A stretch of 64,000 bases of DNA from Polyangium sp. y55x31 (GCF_029946505.1 NZ_JARZHG010000003.1:558001-622000); one strand, 5' to 3'; numbered from the stretch's first letter, positions 9,101 to 18,106 are shown. The notes: generated by a model not told the origin, from the letters alone. Numbers and translations: made by a program.

Positions 9101-9770
9101 GCCCGTCGTCAGCGTCGATCCGCTCGGCCGCCCCGTCGTGCTTTTCTCCACCGGTGATCAAGAGACGTTCACGAAAAGCGCAGGTGTCCGGGCGCGCGTC
9201 ACCTCGATCCTGGAGGACGCCTCGCAGGCAGGCCTCGTGACCCGGCACAACTGGACGATCCCCTTCGAGAATGGCGTGCGCGTCACGGGTCCGATCTCCC
9301 TCTTCGACGGCGTCGCCTATTTCGCGACCTTCACGCCCGAAGGAAACCCCGGCGCCGCCTGCTCCGACGGACACGGCACCGTCTGGGGCGTCGATTACCT
9401 CCGCAAAACCGCTTGCAGCCCAAACGGCCCGACCCCGCCGCCCGGATGGCCTTGCCCCCGGTACGTGAAAGACCCCGCCCTCGCGCCCGGCCAAACCAGC
9501 TATTTCGAGGATCGGCCGCCGGGCACCGTCGTCTTCGGCGTCGCCGTCGAGCGGACCCCGAGCTGTCATGCCCCCGTGACCGTGCCCGATCCGTGGCTCG
9601 GATCCACCACGGCGATCGGCCCCTCCACGGGCGGTGATTTCCAGCTCGTTTTCCAGACCGGGCGCGGCGGCGAGGCGAGCGAGGGCTCGAAGACCCGCAC
9701 GACCACGAAACCATTGCCGCGCCCGCGCGGGGCCGTGAAGGTCGATTCGTGGGGCGTCGTGCTCGATTAA
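6171..9770 (+). CDS. PilY1/PilC-like protein with vWA domain and beta-propeller
   Basis: The 1199-residue protein has a cleavable signal (cleavage after A-R-A, before Q-I-D-V). A von Willebrand A domain follows, with a MIDAS D-T-S-G-S-M at 42-47. The C-terminal half has propeller-like blades of the PilC/PilY1 type, for example V-L-F-V-A-T-T-D-G-Q-L-H-A-F, Y-A-L-D-V-T-D-P and Y-V-G-D-A-D-G-N-L-Y-R. Family members are type IV pilus tip adhesins or Ca-dependent pilus regulators. No pilin or pilus assembly gene is nearby, so the pilus role rests on family knowledge only. The 3' end overlaps the convergent zinc-ribbon gene by a few bases. Confidence 0.85.
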   Translation: MRSLPSFLGPSGLALAFCLVAGGARAQIDVNPPLPNVLLLIDTSGSMENMADGRTPEEAGAACLPGTKTPMNRWATLASVLTGTIQEFSCSSQDRSSAAFLDEYSIGGTPPADAKYHLPFHRILSNGCTHGPGVLPSPWYTVSDDAIRTHAWNHRQKPCDAPGFRQDADGLLDTYRDRVRFGLMTFDSLPHPGADAEGGYSYFLGWNDGGAPAHGHPAGCADQPFEVGAKNPAAPPWEGALLGFGGYDAPIAEVRAQNARIQSTLLALRPFGATPLAGMLADARDFLLHDTTKNPATGVPLGPADDPYSKGGCRLQFVLVLSDGEPNLDLRDACAAGDGKCPYLKPWEIAHELATAANPIPTFAIGFGLSGAGGVDCASLSPAALLDPSGPCADADGSLAACCTLARIAHEGGTERAYFASDLPSLRNALDAVLAFVSSSSTSRTIPVFASAGAATAQGDALAAGYQFVTSFDAPPGEPWSGNLERKRYVCEKQGGIEVPVLASVDPQKGDDFAANLATGLPARRFFTVLADPAGQTIPSRGSIRPHLQKTDGLGSTGGISTGLLEGTSFAVALALSPAALGIDPGSLPETCKALALPSPMANACAEAVMRWEIGDPLVPHARGGHELGSIYHAIPAVMTPPRSFLRDEAYAAFASDPASQKRPPVLFVATTDGQLHAFKIAANDPADPLRVDSLANNELWAFFPPHVLPGILPTYRQQAFLLDGSPVVRDVVFSRTRADAQGGAAATEWRTVLLAGGGMGGGFYYALDVTDPETPHFLWQLSTDAAGAPLFGAETPRPAIATVAIDDGKGDIEEVAVALLPGGHAGPPSGKACPRLVQGSLVAPDEPAQPPLDPLAVRCHGAASNEALPARSLTIARLDTGEILATFRGLPTDGPAIAPEKVRPFSFDAPVTGIPTPFPSMPGQIADRVYVGDADGNLYRIDLASPDPSKWTTRLAWDAYSLPGDTASARQPIDTPPVVSVDPLGRPVVLFSTGDQETFTKSAGVRARVTSILEDASQAGLVTRHNWTIPFENGVRVTGPISLFDGVAYFATFTPEGNPGAACSDGHGTVWGVDYLRKTACSPNGPTPPPGWPCPRYVKDPALAPGQTSYFEDRPPGTVVFGVAVERTPSCHAPVTVPDPWLGSTTAIGPSTGGDFQLVFQTGRGGEASEGSKTRTTTKPLPRPRGAVKVDSWGVVLD

Positions 9771-10447
9771 CGCCGCCGCTCGGCCCGCGCGTGCGCCTCT
9801 TCCTCGCCCACCTCCGCCTCGGCGAGCGCCTCCTCCTCGGCCGCATGCGAAGGCACCTGCGCCGCCATCCCCACACGAACCCGCGGCGCGCCGATACGCG
9901 GGCCCGCGATGTCCTTCACGTAATACCGGAGCGTCCCGTCGTCGTCGACCTCCAGCGTCACCCGCGCGTCCGGGCGTTTCGCCATTTCCGTGAGCAACGC
10001 GTCGGCCTCCGCCTCGGTGACGTTCACCGCGCGCGCGAGCTCGGCCGGCGTGACCGATCCAGCATTACGCCGCGCCACCGCGAAGACCGCTTGCTCCTGC
10101 GCCCCGCGCTCGCGCTCCTTGCCCGTCTTCCAGAGCAGCCGCCCGCCCAGGATGAACACGAGGCCGAACAGCACGCTCATGGCGCCCAGAAACCCGCCGA
10201 CGATCCACGCGACCGCCGGACTCAGGAGCCCGATCAGCGCGCCGAGCGTGAGCGCCAGGAGGACACCCGTGATCAGGATGATCCATCCGGCCACGCTCGC
10301 CACGCCGCCGCCGATCTTCGACGGCTGGCCCGCGACGTTGACGGGCGTGTCCTCCAGAAGCGAGCGAGGCGCGCCGCAGGCCGTGCAATACGCGCGCGCT
10401 CCTCGCACGATGGTGGGCGCATCCTGGCGGCAGTTCGGGCATCTCAT
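9767..10447 (-). CDS. Zinc-ribbon membrane protein with a helical C-terminal domain
   Basis: The 226-residue protein begins with a zinc ribbon (M-R-C-P-N-C ... Y-C-T-A-C-G). Two hydrophobic segments follow at about 48-72 and 78-100. Then comes a domain that looks like a winged helix (T-P-A-E-L-A-R-A-V-N-V-T-E-A-E-A), and an Ala/Glu-rich tail. It looks like a membrane-associated DNA- or protein-binding protein, but I know no named family. It is the last gene of the leftward run from 17.2 kb, 96 bases after the arrestin-like gene, with a GGAG site before its ATG. Confidence 0.7.
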   Translation of the reverse strand: MRCPNCRQDAPTIVRGARAYCTACGAPRSLLEDTPVNVAGQPSKIGGGVASVAGWIILITGVLLALTLGALIGLLSPAVAWIVGGFLGAMSVLFGLVFILGGRLLWKTGKERERGAQEQAVFAVARRNAGSVTPAELARAVNVTEAEADALLTEMAKRPDARVTLEVDDDGTLRYYVKDIAGPRIGAPRVRVGMAAQVPSHAAEEEALAEAEVGEEEAHARAERRR

Positions 10448-10543
10448 CGTTCGGGCTCCGGCTCCTGGCGGCCGAACATAAGGCTCGTCTTTCCCGTTGT
10501 CGCGGGGAAAGCAGCCAGGCGACGGTCGAGCCGTTCCGGGCGC

Positions 10544-11608
10544 TCAGGGCGCAGGCGGGTGCACGAGGATCCGCTGGGTCTGCTTCCACGACACGAGGTC
10601 GGACGTACGCACGGTCGCTGAGACCTCCCAGCAGAGCTCGTTGTTCGGCGCGCCAAACGAGGGCGGCGCGCGCAGCGGAATCTGAAAGCTCTCCTGCACC
10701 ACGGTCACGTGGTCCGGCGGCAGCCGCAGCCGCGCCCGATCGACCACCGGCCGCCGCTCCCCGTGGAGCGAATGACGATAATGGCGCGGCTCGTCGGGCT
10801 CGCTCGACGGGCGCACCACGACCTCCTGCGCCGAGAGCGAAAAAATGAGCTCCTTCAGCACCTCCGGCCGGCTCGGCTTGAACGAGACCGAGACCGTGAT
10901 CGTCTCGCCCGCTCGCACGATCTCCGGATGCACCGCGAGCTCGGGCGGGCCGAGCCGCTCGCGCAGCGTGCGCCGCCGGAGGTGCGCGAACAGCGCCGAG
11001 AGCCCACCGACGAGCAGGAGGAGCGCGAGGATCCGCGCGAAGGCCCCCGCGCGCAGGACGAGCAGCGCCGCGCTCGCCGCCGCGAGCGCCACGCCCACGA
11101 TGGGATGCTCGATGGTCTTCGGCTCTTCACGCTTGCCGAGCGTGGCCTCCGGCAAGGGCCCGGGGTTGTACACGAGCGCATGACGCGACGGCGCCGTTCG
11201 ATAACTCTTCGCCGTGAGCGCGCGCGCCTCCTCGGTCCACGGCAGGAGCAGAATACGCGCCTCGACGCGCTCGCGTGACGCCCAGCCGAGCTTCGCCTCG
11301 ATCCGCAAGGTCCAGCTCACCGTGAGAATGTGCCCGTGATACGTAAGCGGGCCGGACGGCGCGGGGATCTCGAAGGGCACGGCCTTCGGCTCGCCGGCCG
11401 CGAGCGCGAGGCCCGCGGCGAGGGCGATCGGCGCGCCTTTCACGGCATACGGCTCGCCGCGGCTCTCGACGTCCCAATCGAGCGAGGCCACGAGCTCGTC
11501 GCAACGACGGCTCTCCGGACAAACGATCTCCACGCGCCCGGTGATGAGCTCCCCGGGCCTGTGGACGGCGTCGCGACGGTCGAGGTGGAGGGACAGCCGG
11601 GGCGACAC
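10544..11608 (-). CDS. Membrane protein with two arrestin/Spo0M-like beta-sandwich halves
   Basis: The 354-residue product starts like arrestin-fold proteins (L-H-L-D-R-R-D-A-V-H-R-P-G-E, then a beta-rich stretch with T-L-R-I-E-A-K-L). A pair of hydrophobic helices at about 168-210 and a second beta-rich region follow. The family guess rests on strand pattern, not a catalytic motif. GTG is the start codon, with GAGGG about ten bases before it. It begins 19 bases after the outer-membrane barrel gene, so it is probably co-transcribed. No enzymatic role is visible. Confidence 0.65.
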   Translation of the reverse strand: MSPRLSLHLDRRDAVHRPGELITGRVEIVCPESRRCDELVASLDWDVESRGEPYAVKGAPIALAAGLALAAGEPKAVPFEIPAPSGPLTYHGHILTVSWTLRIEAKLGWASRERVEARILLLPWTEEARALTAKSYRTAPSRHALVYNPGPLPEATLGKREEPKTIEHPIVGVALAAASAALLVLRAGAFARILALLLLVGGLSALFAHLRRRTLRERLGPPELAVHPEIVRAGETITVSVSFKPSRPEVLKELIFSLSAQEVVVRPSSEPDEPRHYRHSLHGERRPVVDRARLRLPPDHVTVVQESFQIPLRAPPSFGAPNNELCWEVSATVRTSDLVSWKQTQRILVHPPAP

Positions 11609-11627
11609 GGCGTGGCCCTCGTTTGCC

Positions 11628-13463
11628 TCAGAAGCGCGCCGAGACGCTGGCGCCGAAGCCGAGGAAGTTCGGGCTGATGAAGGTGCGGAGCGCCAGCGTG
11701 CCTTCGCTCGGGTCGCGCTCGACGAACGTGCCGTTGTTGTCGCGCACGTACTGGAGCCAGACGAGCGCCGACATGATCGACGAGAGGTCCCATTTCAGGC
11801 TCGCGCGCGCCTGGAAGATCGGCACCGCGCCCTGGTTCACGGGCAGAATGGCGATGTTGCCCTGCTCGCGGATGACGACGGTGCGCTCGATCGGGGCGTT
11901 GGAGCTGTCCACCGTCGACGTGGAGAACGTCGCCGGGAACTGGAGGCCCGCGCCGAAACCCACCGTGAGCCGCGGCGCCGGGAGGTAATAATCGGAGGCG
12001 AGCGCCAGGAAGAACTCGTTCGAGGTCGCGGCGTCGCGCGGGAGCGTCTGGAAGGGAATGAAGCTCGGCTGGTTGCGCAGGACGTACGGCAAATCGCGAT
12101 AGATCGCCGTGAAGCTGCCGCGCAAGAAGCCCGATTTCACGTTTGCCTGGAGCGCCGCGGCGCGCGCCTGCTGGATCGCGGTCCCGCCGGCCACGTCGAA
12201 GTCCTTGAGGCGCTGCCAGAGGTTCGTCCCTTCGAGCGCGAGCGACCACGACGTCTTGCCGGGGCTGTACGTCTCCGGCTTGAAGATGATCATCGGCTTG
12301 TTCGGGTCGTTCCGATAGAGCGCGAAATCGATCGACTGCGGCACCGGCGTGCTCTTGTCGTGGAGCAGGATGCGCATCGAGGCGCCGGCCGTGTAGACGC
12401 TCTGGCCCGCGACGTCGGGCAGATCGAACTTGCCCTGCTGGAAATAACCGCCGCCGACGTCGATGTGGATGTAATCGTTCGCGTCGACGCTGCCGCCGCC
12501 GAGCACGCCGTAGTTCGTCTGGCCGATGCGGATCTCCTCGACCTCGCTCGTGCCCGGCGTCAGCGTCTGCTCGACCTGCACGATCGTCGCGGTCTTCAGG
12601 CCGAAGAACACGCTCCACTTCTCGCCCGTGTACTCGACCTTTCCGCCGGGCGCGCCGCCCTGCACGCGCGGGAAGATCGATTGATTGATGAACGGGTTCG
12701 TGCCGCCCCAGGAGATGTCGTAGAGGTAGCCGAGGCGGAACCGGTCGGTGTCGAGCGGCCAGAGCGTGACCGAAAGGCCGCGCTTCCCATTCTTGTCGCC
12801 GTCCGTGTGATAGAAGGCGCGGATGTACGAACCGGCGTCGTAGAGCGATTGATTCAGGTTGTTCGTCGCGCGCGCGAGCGACGCGAGGTCGAAGCGCAGG
12901 ACCATCGACGCCTCGGTGTCGAGGCCCTTGATGAACCCCGGCAGCTTCTTGTAGAGCGCGAGGTGCGTCAGGTTCTCGCGGCCGGCGAAGCGCGAGTTCA
13001 GGTTGTCGAAGAAGAGGCGGTACGCCTTTCGATCGCCGATCGCGGTATCGGGCGAGAGCGGCAGCGCCTGCCCCGTCTGGTGCAGCACGTCGTCGTCGCC
13101 CATGACCCACGTCAGGCGCGTATCCATGAAATCGCCGATACGCACCGCCGGCGGGTCGTTGTCGACCGTCTTCACCGGCGGAGGCGTCGCCACGATGGGC
13201 GCGACGGACGGTACGATGGGCTCCTGCGCGGGAGGCGCAGCGGGGGGCGGCGGAGGCGCCTCGGTCGTCGGCGGAGGCGTCGGAGGCGTCGTCCCGTCAG
13301 GGTTCGTCTCCGCGGACGGGGGGTTCGTCCCGCCAGGCTGTGCCGCCGGATCCGTCGGCGGGACCGGCTGGGCAGATGCGCCGGCGGCCGCGAGGAGGAG
13401 GGCAGGGATCAGGGCCAGGGGAGCGCCGGCGGCGGCCTTGCGGAGTCGCATGCGGGAATGCAT
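11628..13463 (-). CDS. Outer-membrane beta-barrel protein (porin-like)
   Basis: About 611 residues with a clear signal (ALIPALLLAAAGASA) and a long Pro/Thr-rich linker (roughly 30-105) before the barrel. The barrel region has alternating amphipathic strands and Gly/aromatic-rich turns, and ends with A-S-V-S-A-R-F. A terminal Phe is the usual Bam recognition signal. The ATG at 13463 lies 18 bases after the upstream lipoprotein stop; an ATG four codons later is equally usable. Position between a nucleotidase/OB lipoprotein pair and the arrestin-like gene suggests uptake or export of what those proteins process, but specificity cannot be read from sequence. Confidence 0.75.
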   Translation of the reverse strand: MHSRMRLRKAAAGAPLALIPALLLAAAGASAQPVPPTDPAAQPGGTNPPSAETNPDGTTPPTPPPTTEAPPPPPAAPPAQEPIVPSVAPIVATPPPVKTVDNDPPAVRIGDFMDTRLTWVMGDDDVLHQTGQALPLSPDTAIGDRKAYRLFFDNLNSRFAGRENLTHLALYKKLPGFIKGLDTEASMVLRFDLASLARATNNLNQSLYDAGSYIRAFYHTDGDKNGKRGLSVTLWPLDTDRFRLGYLYDISWGGTNPFINQSIFPRVQGGAPGGKVEYTGEKWSVFFGLKTATIVQVEQTLTPGTSEVEEIRIGQTNYGVLGGGSVDANDYIHIDVGGGYFQQGKFDLPDVAGQSVYTAGASMRILLHDKSTPVPQSIDFALYRNDPNKPMIIFKPETYSPGKTSWSLALEGTNLWQRLKDFDVAGGTAIQQARAAALQANVKSGFLRGSFTAIYRDLPYVLRNQPSFIPFQTLPRDAATSNEFFLALASDYYLPAPRLTVGFGAGLQFPATFSTSTVDSSNAPIERTVVIREQGNIAILPVNQGAVPIFQARASLKWDLSSIMSALVWLQYVRDNNGTFVERDPSEGTLALRTFISPNFLGFGASVSARF

Positions 13464-13480
13464 GAGCAATCGAGGGTCCT

Positions 13481-14911
13481 TCAGTTCGAGCCTTGATCGT
13501 TGTCGTCGATGGTCCGGAGGCGTACGCAGGCTTTCGTGGACGGCACGGTCGCTTTCACGCACCCCTGCGTCTGGCATACGAGATCGTCCGAGCAGCGCGT
13601 CTCGACGGTCCAGTTGAGCGAACCCCCGGAGAAATTGCGGAGCGTGCCGGTGACCGCGTCGAGCACCTCGCCCTTGTGCCCCGTCGGATCAAAGCCCGCC
13701 GCGGTGCCCGTCTGGATCTGGATCTGCGTGTTGCCTTTGAAGACCTTGTAATTGCCGCGCGCCGAGTACGAGGTCCACTCCGTACATTCGGGATCCGCGG
13801 CGCAGGCGTCCGAACACGCGCCCTCGGCCTGGCTCTCGAAATCGACCTGCCCGTCGCCGTTGAGGTCGCAATTCGAGTGATCCGCGTCCGGAATGTTGTC
13901 GACCACGGGCTTCGGGCCGAACTTCGTGGCCACGCGGAACCCCTCGATCCGCACGAGGCCGGATTCGAGCTTTTCCATCGCGTCCGAGTTCCCGATCGTG
14001 GCGTCTTCGAGCACGGCCGGCTCGGGCACCTCACACGTGTCTTCCCCCTCGAGCGGGTAACTCACCACGTACGAGGGGAACGAGAGCTCCGTGAAGCCGA
14101 AGAACTCGACGACGGTGCCCGTCAGGAACGTCACGCGGTCGCAGACGCGCATCCCGGGCGGCGTGGAGAAATTGAACGCGAAGATGTGGTTGTACCCCGT
14201 CGCCTGCTCCGACAGGTCCGTCACGTAAAACCCGTCGCTCGCGATACGCGTCACGACGAGCGGCTTCGGCCGGTGCGTGTTGATCTCGATGGCCTCGTAC
14301 GGGAACGGCGTCGTCGCGCCGAGGCCCTGGATGTCGCTGATCCGCGGGAGCTCGTAATGCACGGGCGGCGAGATGCCGGCCGCGAACGTGCCCACGTCCT
14401 CGTTGTCGTCGTCGGCGAACGCGCAGCCGGGATCGGCGGGGAAATCGATGAGCACGTCGCCGTCGTCGTCCTTGCCGTTCGAGCAGGCCGGTTTTTCGGA
14501 GAGCGGCACGGGCGAATACCCGAGATCCTCGACCCAGAGCCGCGCCGGGCCATACACGGCCGAGACCGTGGCAATGCCCTTCGCCTTGCCGCCGACGACC
14601 TTGATGTTACGCCCCGCCGCGCCTTCGCCCGTGACGCCGAGGACCGTGCCCGGCTCGACGCTGAGCCGCACCGTGCCATCGAAATCGACGGGCTCCCCAT
14701 AAGGCGAGCGCGTCTCGATCTCGAACGCCCACGTGTCCTCGCGATCCCCGCGGTTCGCAGGCAGCGGCGCGTCCTCGGAGGGCGCGTCCGCGCCGTTCAC
14801 CTGCGTGATCACCACGCGAAACGTCGACGCGCCGCCCGGCAGCGGGACCTGATCGGTGCACGCGGCGAGCGCGAGGAGCGAGGCGAGCCCGAGAGTTGCC
14901 GTCCTTTTCAT
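13481..14911 (-). CDS. Lipoprotein with an OB-like nuclease-associated domain
   Basis: The 476-residue protein has a lipobox L-A-L-A-A-C. It carries an Asp-rich loop of a type common in myxobacteria (C-S-N-G-K-D-D-D-G-D ... D-P-G-C), probably calcium-binding. The central part, from I-S-D-I-Q-G-L-G through G-F-Y-V-T-D-L to V-C-D-R-V-T-F-L-T-G-T-V, resembles the OB-fold accessory domain found in extracellular nucleases such as YhcR or EddB. No nuclease catalytic domain is visible here. The start is set by an ATGA overlap with the upstream 5'-nucleotidase gene. It may bind nucleic acid at the surface; that is inference. Confidence 0.65.
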   Translation of the reverse strand: MKRTATLGLASLLALAACTDQVPLPGGASTFRVVITQVNGADAPSEDAPLPANRGDREDTWAFEIETRSPYGEPVDFDGTVRLSVEPGTVLGVTGEGAAGRNIKVVGGKAKGIATVSAVYGPARLWVEDLGYSPVPLSEKPACSNGKDDDGDVLIDFPADPGCAFADDDNEDVGTFAAGISPPVHYELPRISDIQGLGATTPFPYEAIEINTHRPKPLVVTRIASDGFYVTDLSEQATGYNHIFAFNFSTPPGMRVCDRVTFLTGTVVEFFGFTELSFPSYVVSYPLEGEDTCEVPEPAVLEDATIGNSDAMEKLESGLVRIEGFRVATKFGPKPVVDNIPDADHSNCDLNGDGQVDFESQAEGACSDACAADPECTEWTSYSARGNYKVFKGNTQIQIQTGTAAGFDPTGHKGEVLDAVTGTLRNFSGGSLNWTVETRCSDDLVCQTQGCVKATVPSTKACVRLRTIDDNDQGSN

Positions 14912-17199
14912 TGCCCGACCATCCGGATGCGACCATCGGAGAAGTTTCCGATGTAACGATCCACGCATGCGAGGTACTTGCAGGTCTCGCCCGCGGTCCT
15001 GCAGGGCGCGAGCTCCTGCTCGCATTCGCGCTCGATCGCGGCGGACGGCGCATTCTCGCAGACCGTCCGCTGGAACGCCGCGATGTCGTCACGGCACGTC
15101 CGGAGCACGCACGTCCCGGCCGCGCAGGGGCGGGTCGCGTCGGAGGCGCAGACGTCGCCCTCGATGACGGACTCGGGGCAGGCGCAGACGAAGTCCTTGT
15201 CGAGCTTCTGGCAATCGGCGTCGACCTTGCAGCCGATGGGCTCGTCGTGGTTGCACACGCCGTCGTTCGTGCACGTGGCGGCCATGCCGAGGAGCGCGGA
15301 GCACTCGTCGGATTGGCTCCCGCTCCCATTCTGATCGGCGGGGCAGGGGGGACGGATGGTACACGGCGTGCCGGCGCGGATGTAATCGATGAGCGCGTCG
15401 CGCTGCTGGATCTGCGTGTCGAACTGGGTCGTGTTGCGCTGCAGGACGCGGAAGCCGCTGCCGCCGGCCGCGAGGTAGTTCGACGTGGCGAGCTCGTAGC
15501 TCGCGAGCGGATCGAACGGCTGCCAGCAGACGCCGCCCTCGACGTCGCAGCTCCCGAGGCCCTGGTCGGGGCATTGCGCGTCGCTCGTGCAAGCGACCTT
15601 GGGGTTTCGCGCGCCGATGTAGATGTTCGTCGCGACGCCGGGCGGGCTGTCGGGCGTCTTCTGCTGCGTGCAATCGATCACGATGCGGGCGCCCGCGATC
15701 TGCACCTGCGAGACGCAGCCGCGGCCGGCCGACCTGCGCGCCACGAAATCGAAGAGGTCCTGCACCTCGACGCCCGAGAGCTGCATCTTCGAGATCGAGT
15801 TGTCGAACGGGAAGATGTTGTACATCTGCTCGACGGTCACCGGCCCGGGCACGAGATCGGCGCGGATGCCCGTGGTGTTCGTCATCGAGAAATCGGTCTG
15901 CACGCCGAGGCGCAGCCACATCGCGGTGGAGATCATGTTGCCGAGCGGAGAATCGCCGCCGCTCGTGGAGAAGCGCCGCGACCCGTCGCGCGCATACCCC
16001 ACCAGCAAATCGAGGTTCGCCAGCGCGTCGAGGCTCTGCGCATACGGCTCGAGCGTCGCGAGCACGATCGGATCCTCCGGGACGTCCTCCGTCACCGGGA
16101 AGAGGCGATAATCGCTGGAGATGACCTCGAATCCGTTCGCCGGATCGTAGTCCGAGACGCCGTTCGTCTCGCCCGGGAAATCCGCCGGCTCGTTCGACAG
16201 GACGAGGTCGAGGCGGCCCACGTACTTCGCGAACGCGCCGGAATGGGCGAGGACGACGTCGCGCGGCCGGCAGTACCTGCGGACCTTGCCGCCGCCCGCG
16301 TTCGGATCGTTCAGCTCGATGTAGTAGCTGTTCACCTCGGCGTCGAAATTCGCCGAGCAATCACGCACGCGCTTCGGCGGCTGGAGCACGATGTGGTTGT
16401 GCCCGCCGAGCACGACGTCGATGCCCGTCGTATTCTGGATCATGCGCTCGTCGACCTCGAGGCCGAGGTGCGTGACGAAGACGACGACGTCGACGATGGG
16501 CCGGAGGAGATCGGTGTAGAACTGCGCGACCTCGACGGTGTTGAGCGGCGTGATCCCGAGGCGGTTCGGCGCGTCGAAGATCGAGGTCATGCTCGACAGG
16601 TTGCCCATGCCGATGAGGCCGACGCGCAGCCCGTCGAGGTTGAATACGGTGTAGGGCTGGAGCTGCGCGCCGAGCGGCGAGGCGCCGGGCATCGAGGGAT
16701 CCTCGAGCATGTAATTGGCCGCGAGGACCGGGAAGCTCGCCCAGTTCTGGAGCTGGAGGCCGAGGTTCAAGGCGCCACGATCGAACTCGTGGTTGGCCAC
16801 GAGCATCGCGTCGGTGCCCATGGCGCTGAGCGCGCGAATCTCGGCCTCGCCGGAGAAGAAGTTGAAGATGGGAGCGCCCTGGAAGCAGTCGCCGCCGTCG
16901 ACGTGCAGGACGCGCGAGGCGCGGGCCCGCTCTCTGCCGACGATATGCGAGATCCGAGCGGCACCGCCGACGTTGGCGATGCTCAGCGCCTCCCCGAGCC
17001 CGAGGCCGGAGTCGACCTGGCCGAGCTGGAGGTTGTACGGATACAGGCGCGAGTGGATGTCGGAGGTGTGGATCAGGGTCAGGTGGGTCTGACCCTTGAG
17101 GCGCGGCGTGGGCGCGGACGTCTCACAGCCCGAGCCCAGGGCCAAAGTCGCGACCAGAGGCGCGGCCAAGAGGGGAGCCAAGAAACGTCGGAAGCGCAT
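14908..17199 (-). CDS. UshA-like 5'-nucleotidase / cyclic phosphodiesterase, lipoprotein
   Basis: This 763-residue protein has a lipoprotein signal (L-A-L-G-S-G-C) and the two-domain layout of secreted 5'-nucleotidases. Metallophosphoesterase motifs are H-T-S-D-I-H-S, G-G-D-C-F-Q-G, V-A-N-H-E-F-D and G-G-H-N-H. The C-terminal nucleotide-binding domain shows T-T-G-I-R-A-D and N-I-F-P-F-D-N. A Cys-rich extension of about 110 residues beyond the usual end is unusual. The expected reaction is release of phosphate from nucleotides outside the cytoplasm. I chose the ATG at 17199 because it directly precedes the signal peptide; an ATG 48 codons upstream adds unrelated sequence. First gene of a probable five-gene operon. 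Confidence 0.85.
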   Translation of the reverse strand: MRFRRFLAPLLAAPLVATLALGSGCETSAPTPRLKGQTHLTLIHTSDIHSRLYPYNLQLGQVDSGLGLGEALSIANVGGAARISHIVGRERARASRVLHVDGGDCFQGAPIFNFFSGEAEIRALSAMGTDAMLVANHEFDRGALNLGLQLQNWASFPVLAANYMLEDPSMPGASPLGAQLQPYTVFNLDGLRVGLIGMGNLSSMTSIFDAPNRLGITPLNTVEVAQFYTDLLRPIVDVVVFVTHLGLEVDERMIQNTTGIDVVLGGHNHIVLQPPKRVRDCSANFDAEVNSYYIELNDPNAGGGKVRRYCRPRDVVLAHSGAFAKYVGRLDLVLSNEPADFPGETNGVSDYDPANGFEVISSDYRLFPVTEDVPEDPIVLATLEPYAQSLDALANLDLLVGYARDGSRRFSTSGGDSPLGNMISTAMWLRLGVQTDFSMTNTTGIRADLVPGPVTVEQMYNIFPFDNSISKMQLSGVEVQDLFDFVARRSAGRGCVSQVQIAGARIVIDCTQQKTPDSPPGVATNIYIGARNPKVACTSDAQCPDQGLGSCDVEGGVCWQPFDPLASYELATSNYLAAGGSGFRVLQRNTTQFDTQIQQRDALIDYIRAGTPCTIRPPCPADQNGSGSQSDECSALLGMAATCTNDGVCNHDEPIGCKVDADCQKLDKDFVCACPESVIEGDVCASDATRPCAAGTCVLRTCRDDIAAFQRTVCENAPSAAIERECEQELAPCRTAGETCKYLACVDRYIGNFSDGRIRMVGQ

Positions 17200-17456
17200 C
17201 GAGCGGGCGTAACCTAGGCAGGATGCCCCGCGTGGCTCAAGGGAAAAACGTGGTAGGAGAACACACCACAGGCGCAAAGGATCCAGGGTTCGCCCGAACG
17301 CCCGCGAAAAACGGCGCGCTTCGAGGTGCCAGGACGGAGCCACGCCGCTGTGCGTCGTGAGGAGGAGGGGACGTCACGGAACCGTCACCCGGGAGTGCTT
17401 GACAAACGGGGCGGTTTGGATCTCGCGGACGGGGGGAGGGGAGGCGGGGGGAGGGC

Positions 17457-17984
17457 TCAGGTGCGGCTCGGCGTGGTCTCCGTGCCTGGCTCGGCGGGCG
17501 GCTCGTCCCGCGCCTGCTTGTTCTTGCGGCGCTGGTCGGCGGCCTTCCTGGCGTACTGCGAGCGATACGCCAGCGTCTTGTGGAACGCCGCCTCCACGGA
17601 CGGGTCGCCGTGCCGGATGGTCGTGTCGACGAATCCGCCGACGCGGCTGATGTCGGCCTCGCGCGCGTCCTCGTAGTAGACCTCGCTCTCCTCGAGGACC
17701 TCCGCGAGCTTGAGGACGACCTTCTTGAGGGCGCGTATCTCGTCGAGCGTGGCGGTCTTGTCGACGATCTTCGGCCAGATGCCCGGGTGAATGCCGAGCG
17801 TCTCGCCGTACTGCGGGAGGGCCTTCGAAAGCTCGTCGAAGACGTCCGAAAAGCCGGGCTTCTCGCGCTGCGCGCCGGCGAGCGTGCCATTGATCAGATC
17901 CACGAGCCGCGGGCGGATCTTGGAGAGGTCGATGATGTCGGGGCCTGTATAGGGAGCGATGATGTCGTTCACGAAAACCTCCAT
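17457..17984 (-). CDS. Hypothetical protein, helical, charged C terminus
   Basis: A 175-residue protein of unknown family beginning M-E-V-F-V-N-D-I-I-A. It is helical and acidic in the middle (a possible coiled coil around A-L-K-K-V-V-L-K-L-A-E-V-L-E-E) and ends in a Lys/Arg then Pro/Glu/Thr-rich tail. No signal peptide or TM. The frame stays open another 190 codons upstream through the G-rich repeat array, but that extension encodes only Pro/Arg/Ser repeats, so I start at 17984. The promoter probably lies between the repeats and the start. Confidence 0.65.
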   Translation of the reverse strand: MEVFVNDIIAPYTGPDIIDLSKIRPRLVDLINGTLAGAQREKPGFSDVFDELSKALPQYGETLGIHPGIWPKIVDKTATLDEIRALKKVVLKLAEVLEESEVYYEDAREADISRVGGFVDTTIRHGDPSVEAAFHKTLAYRSQYARKAADQRRKNKQARDEPPAEPGTETTPSRT

Positions 17985-18106
17985 GCCCGCACCTCGATGG
18001 CAAGGAGCGAGACGTACTGGGGTGAGGGCGGTGCTGAGACGCCCGAGGGCGCGCTGCGATTCGACGGAAAATTGCTGTGTTGGTGTCGCGTCAGGGTCGT
18101 GGACGC

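Noticed and set aside
14896..17217. Long rightward open frame opposite the 5'-nucleotidase gene
   Set aside because: The opposite strand has all nucleotidase motifs. This frame is Arg/Glu/Asp-rich with no domain signal.
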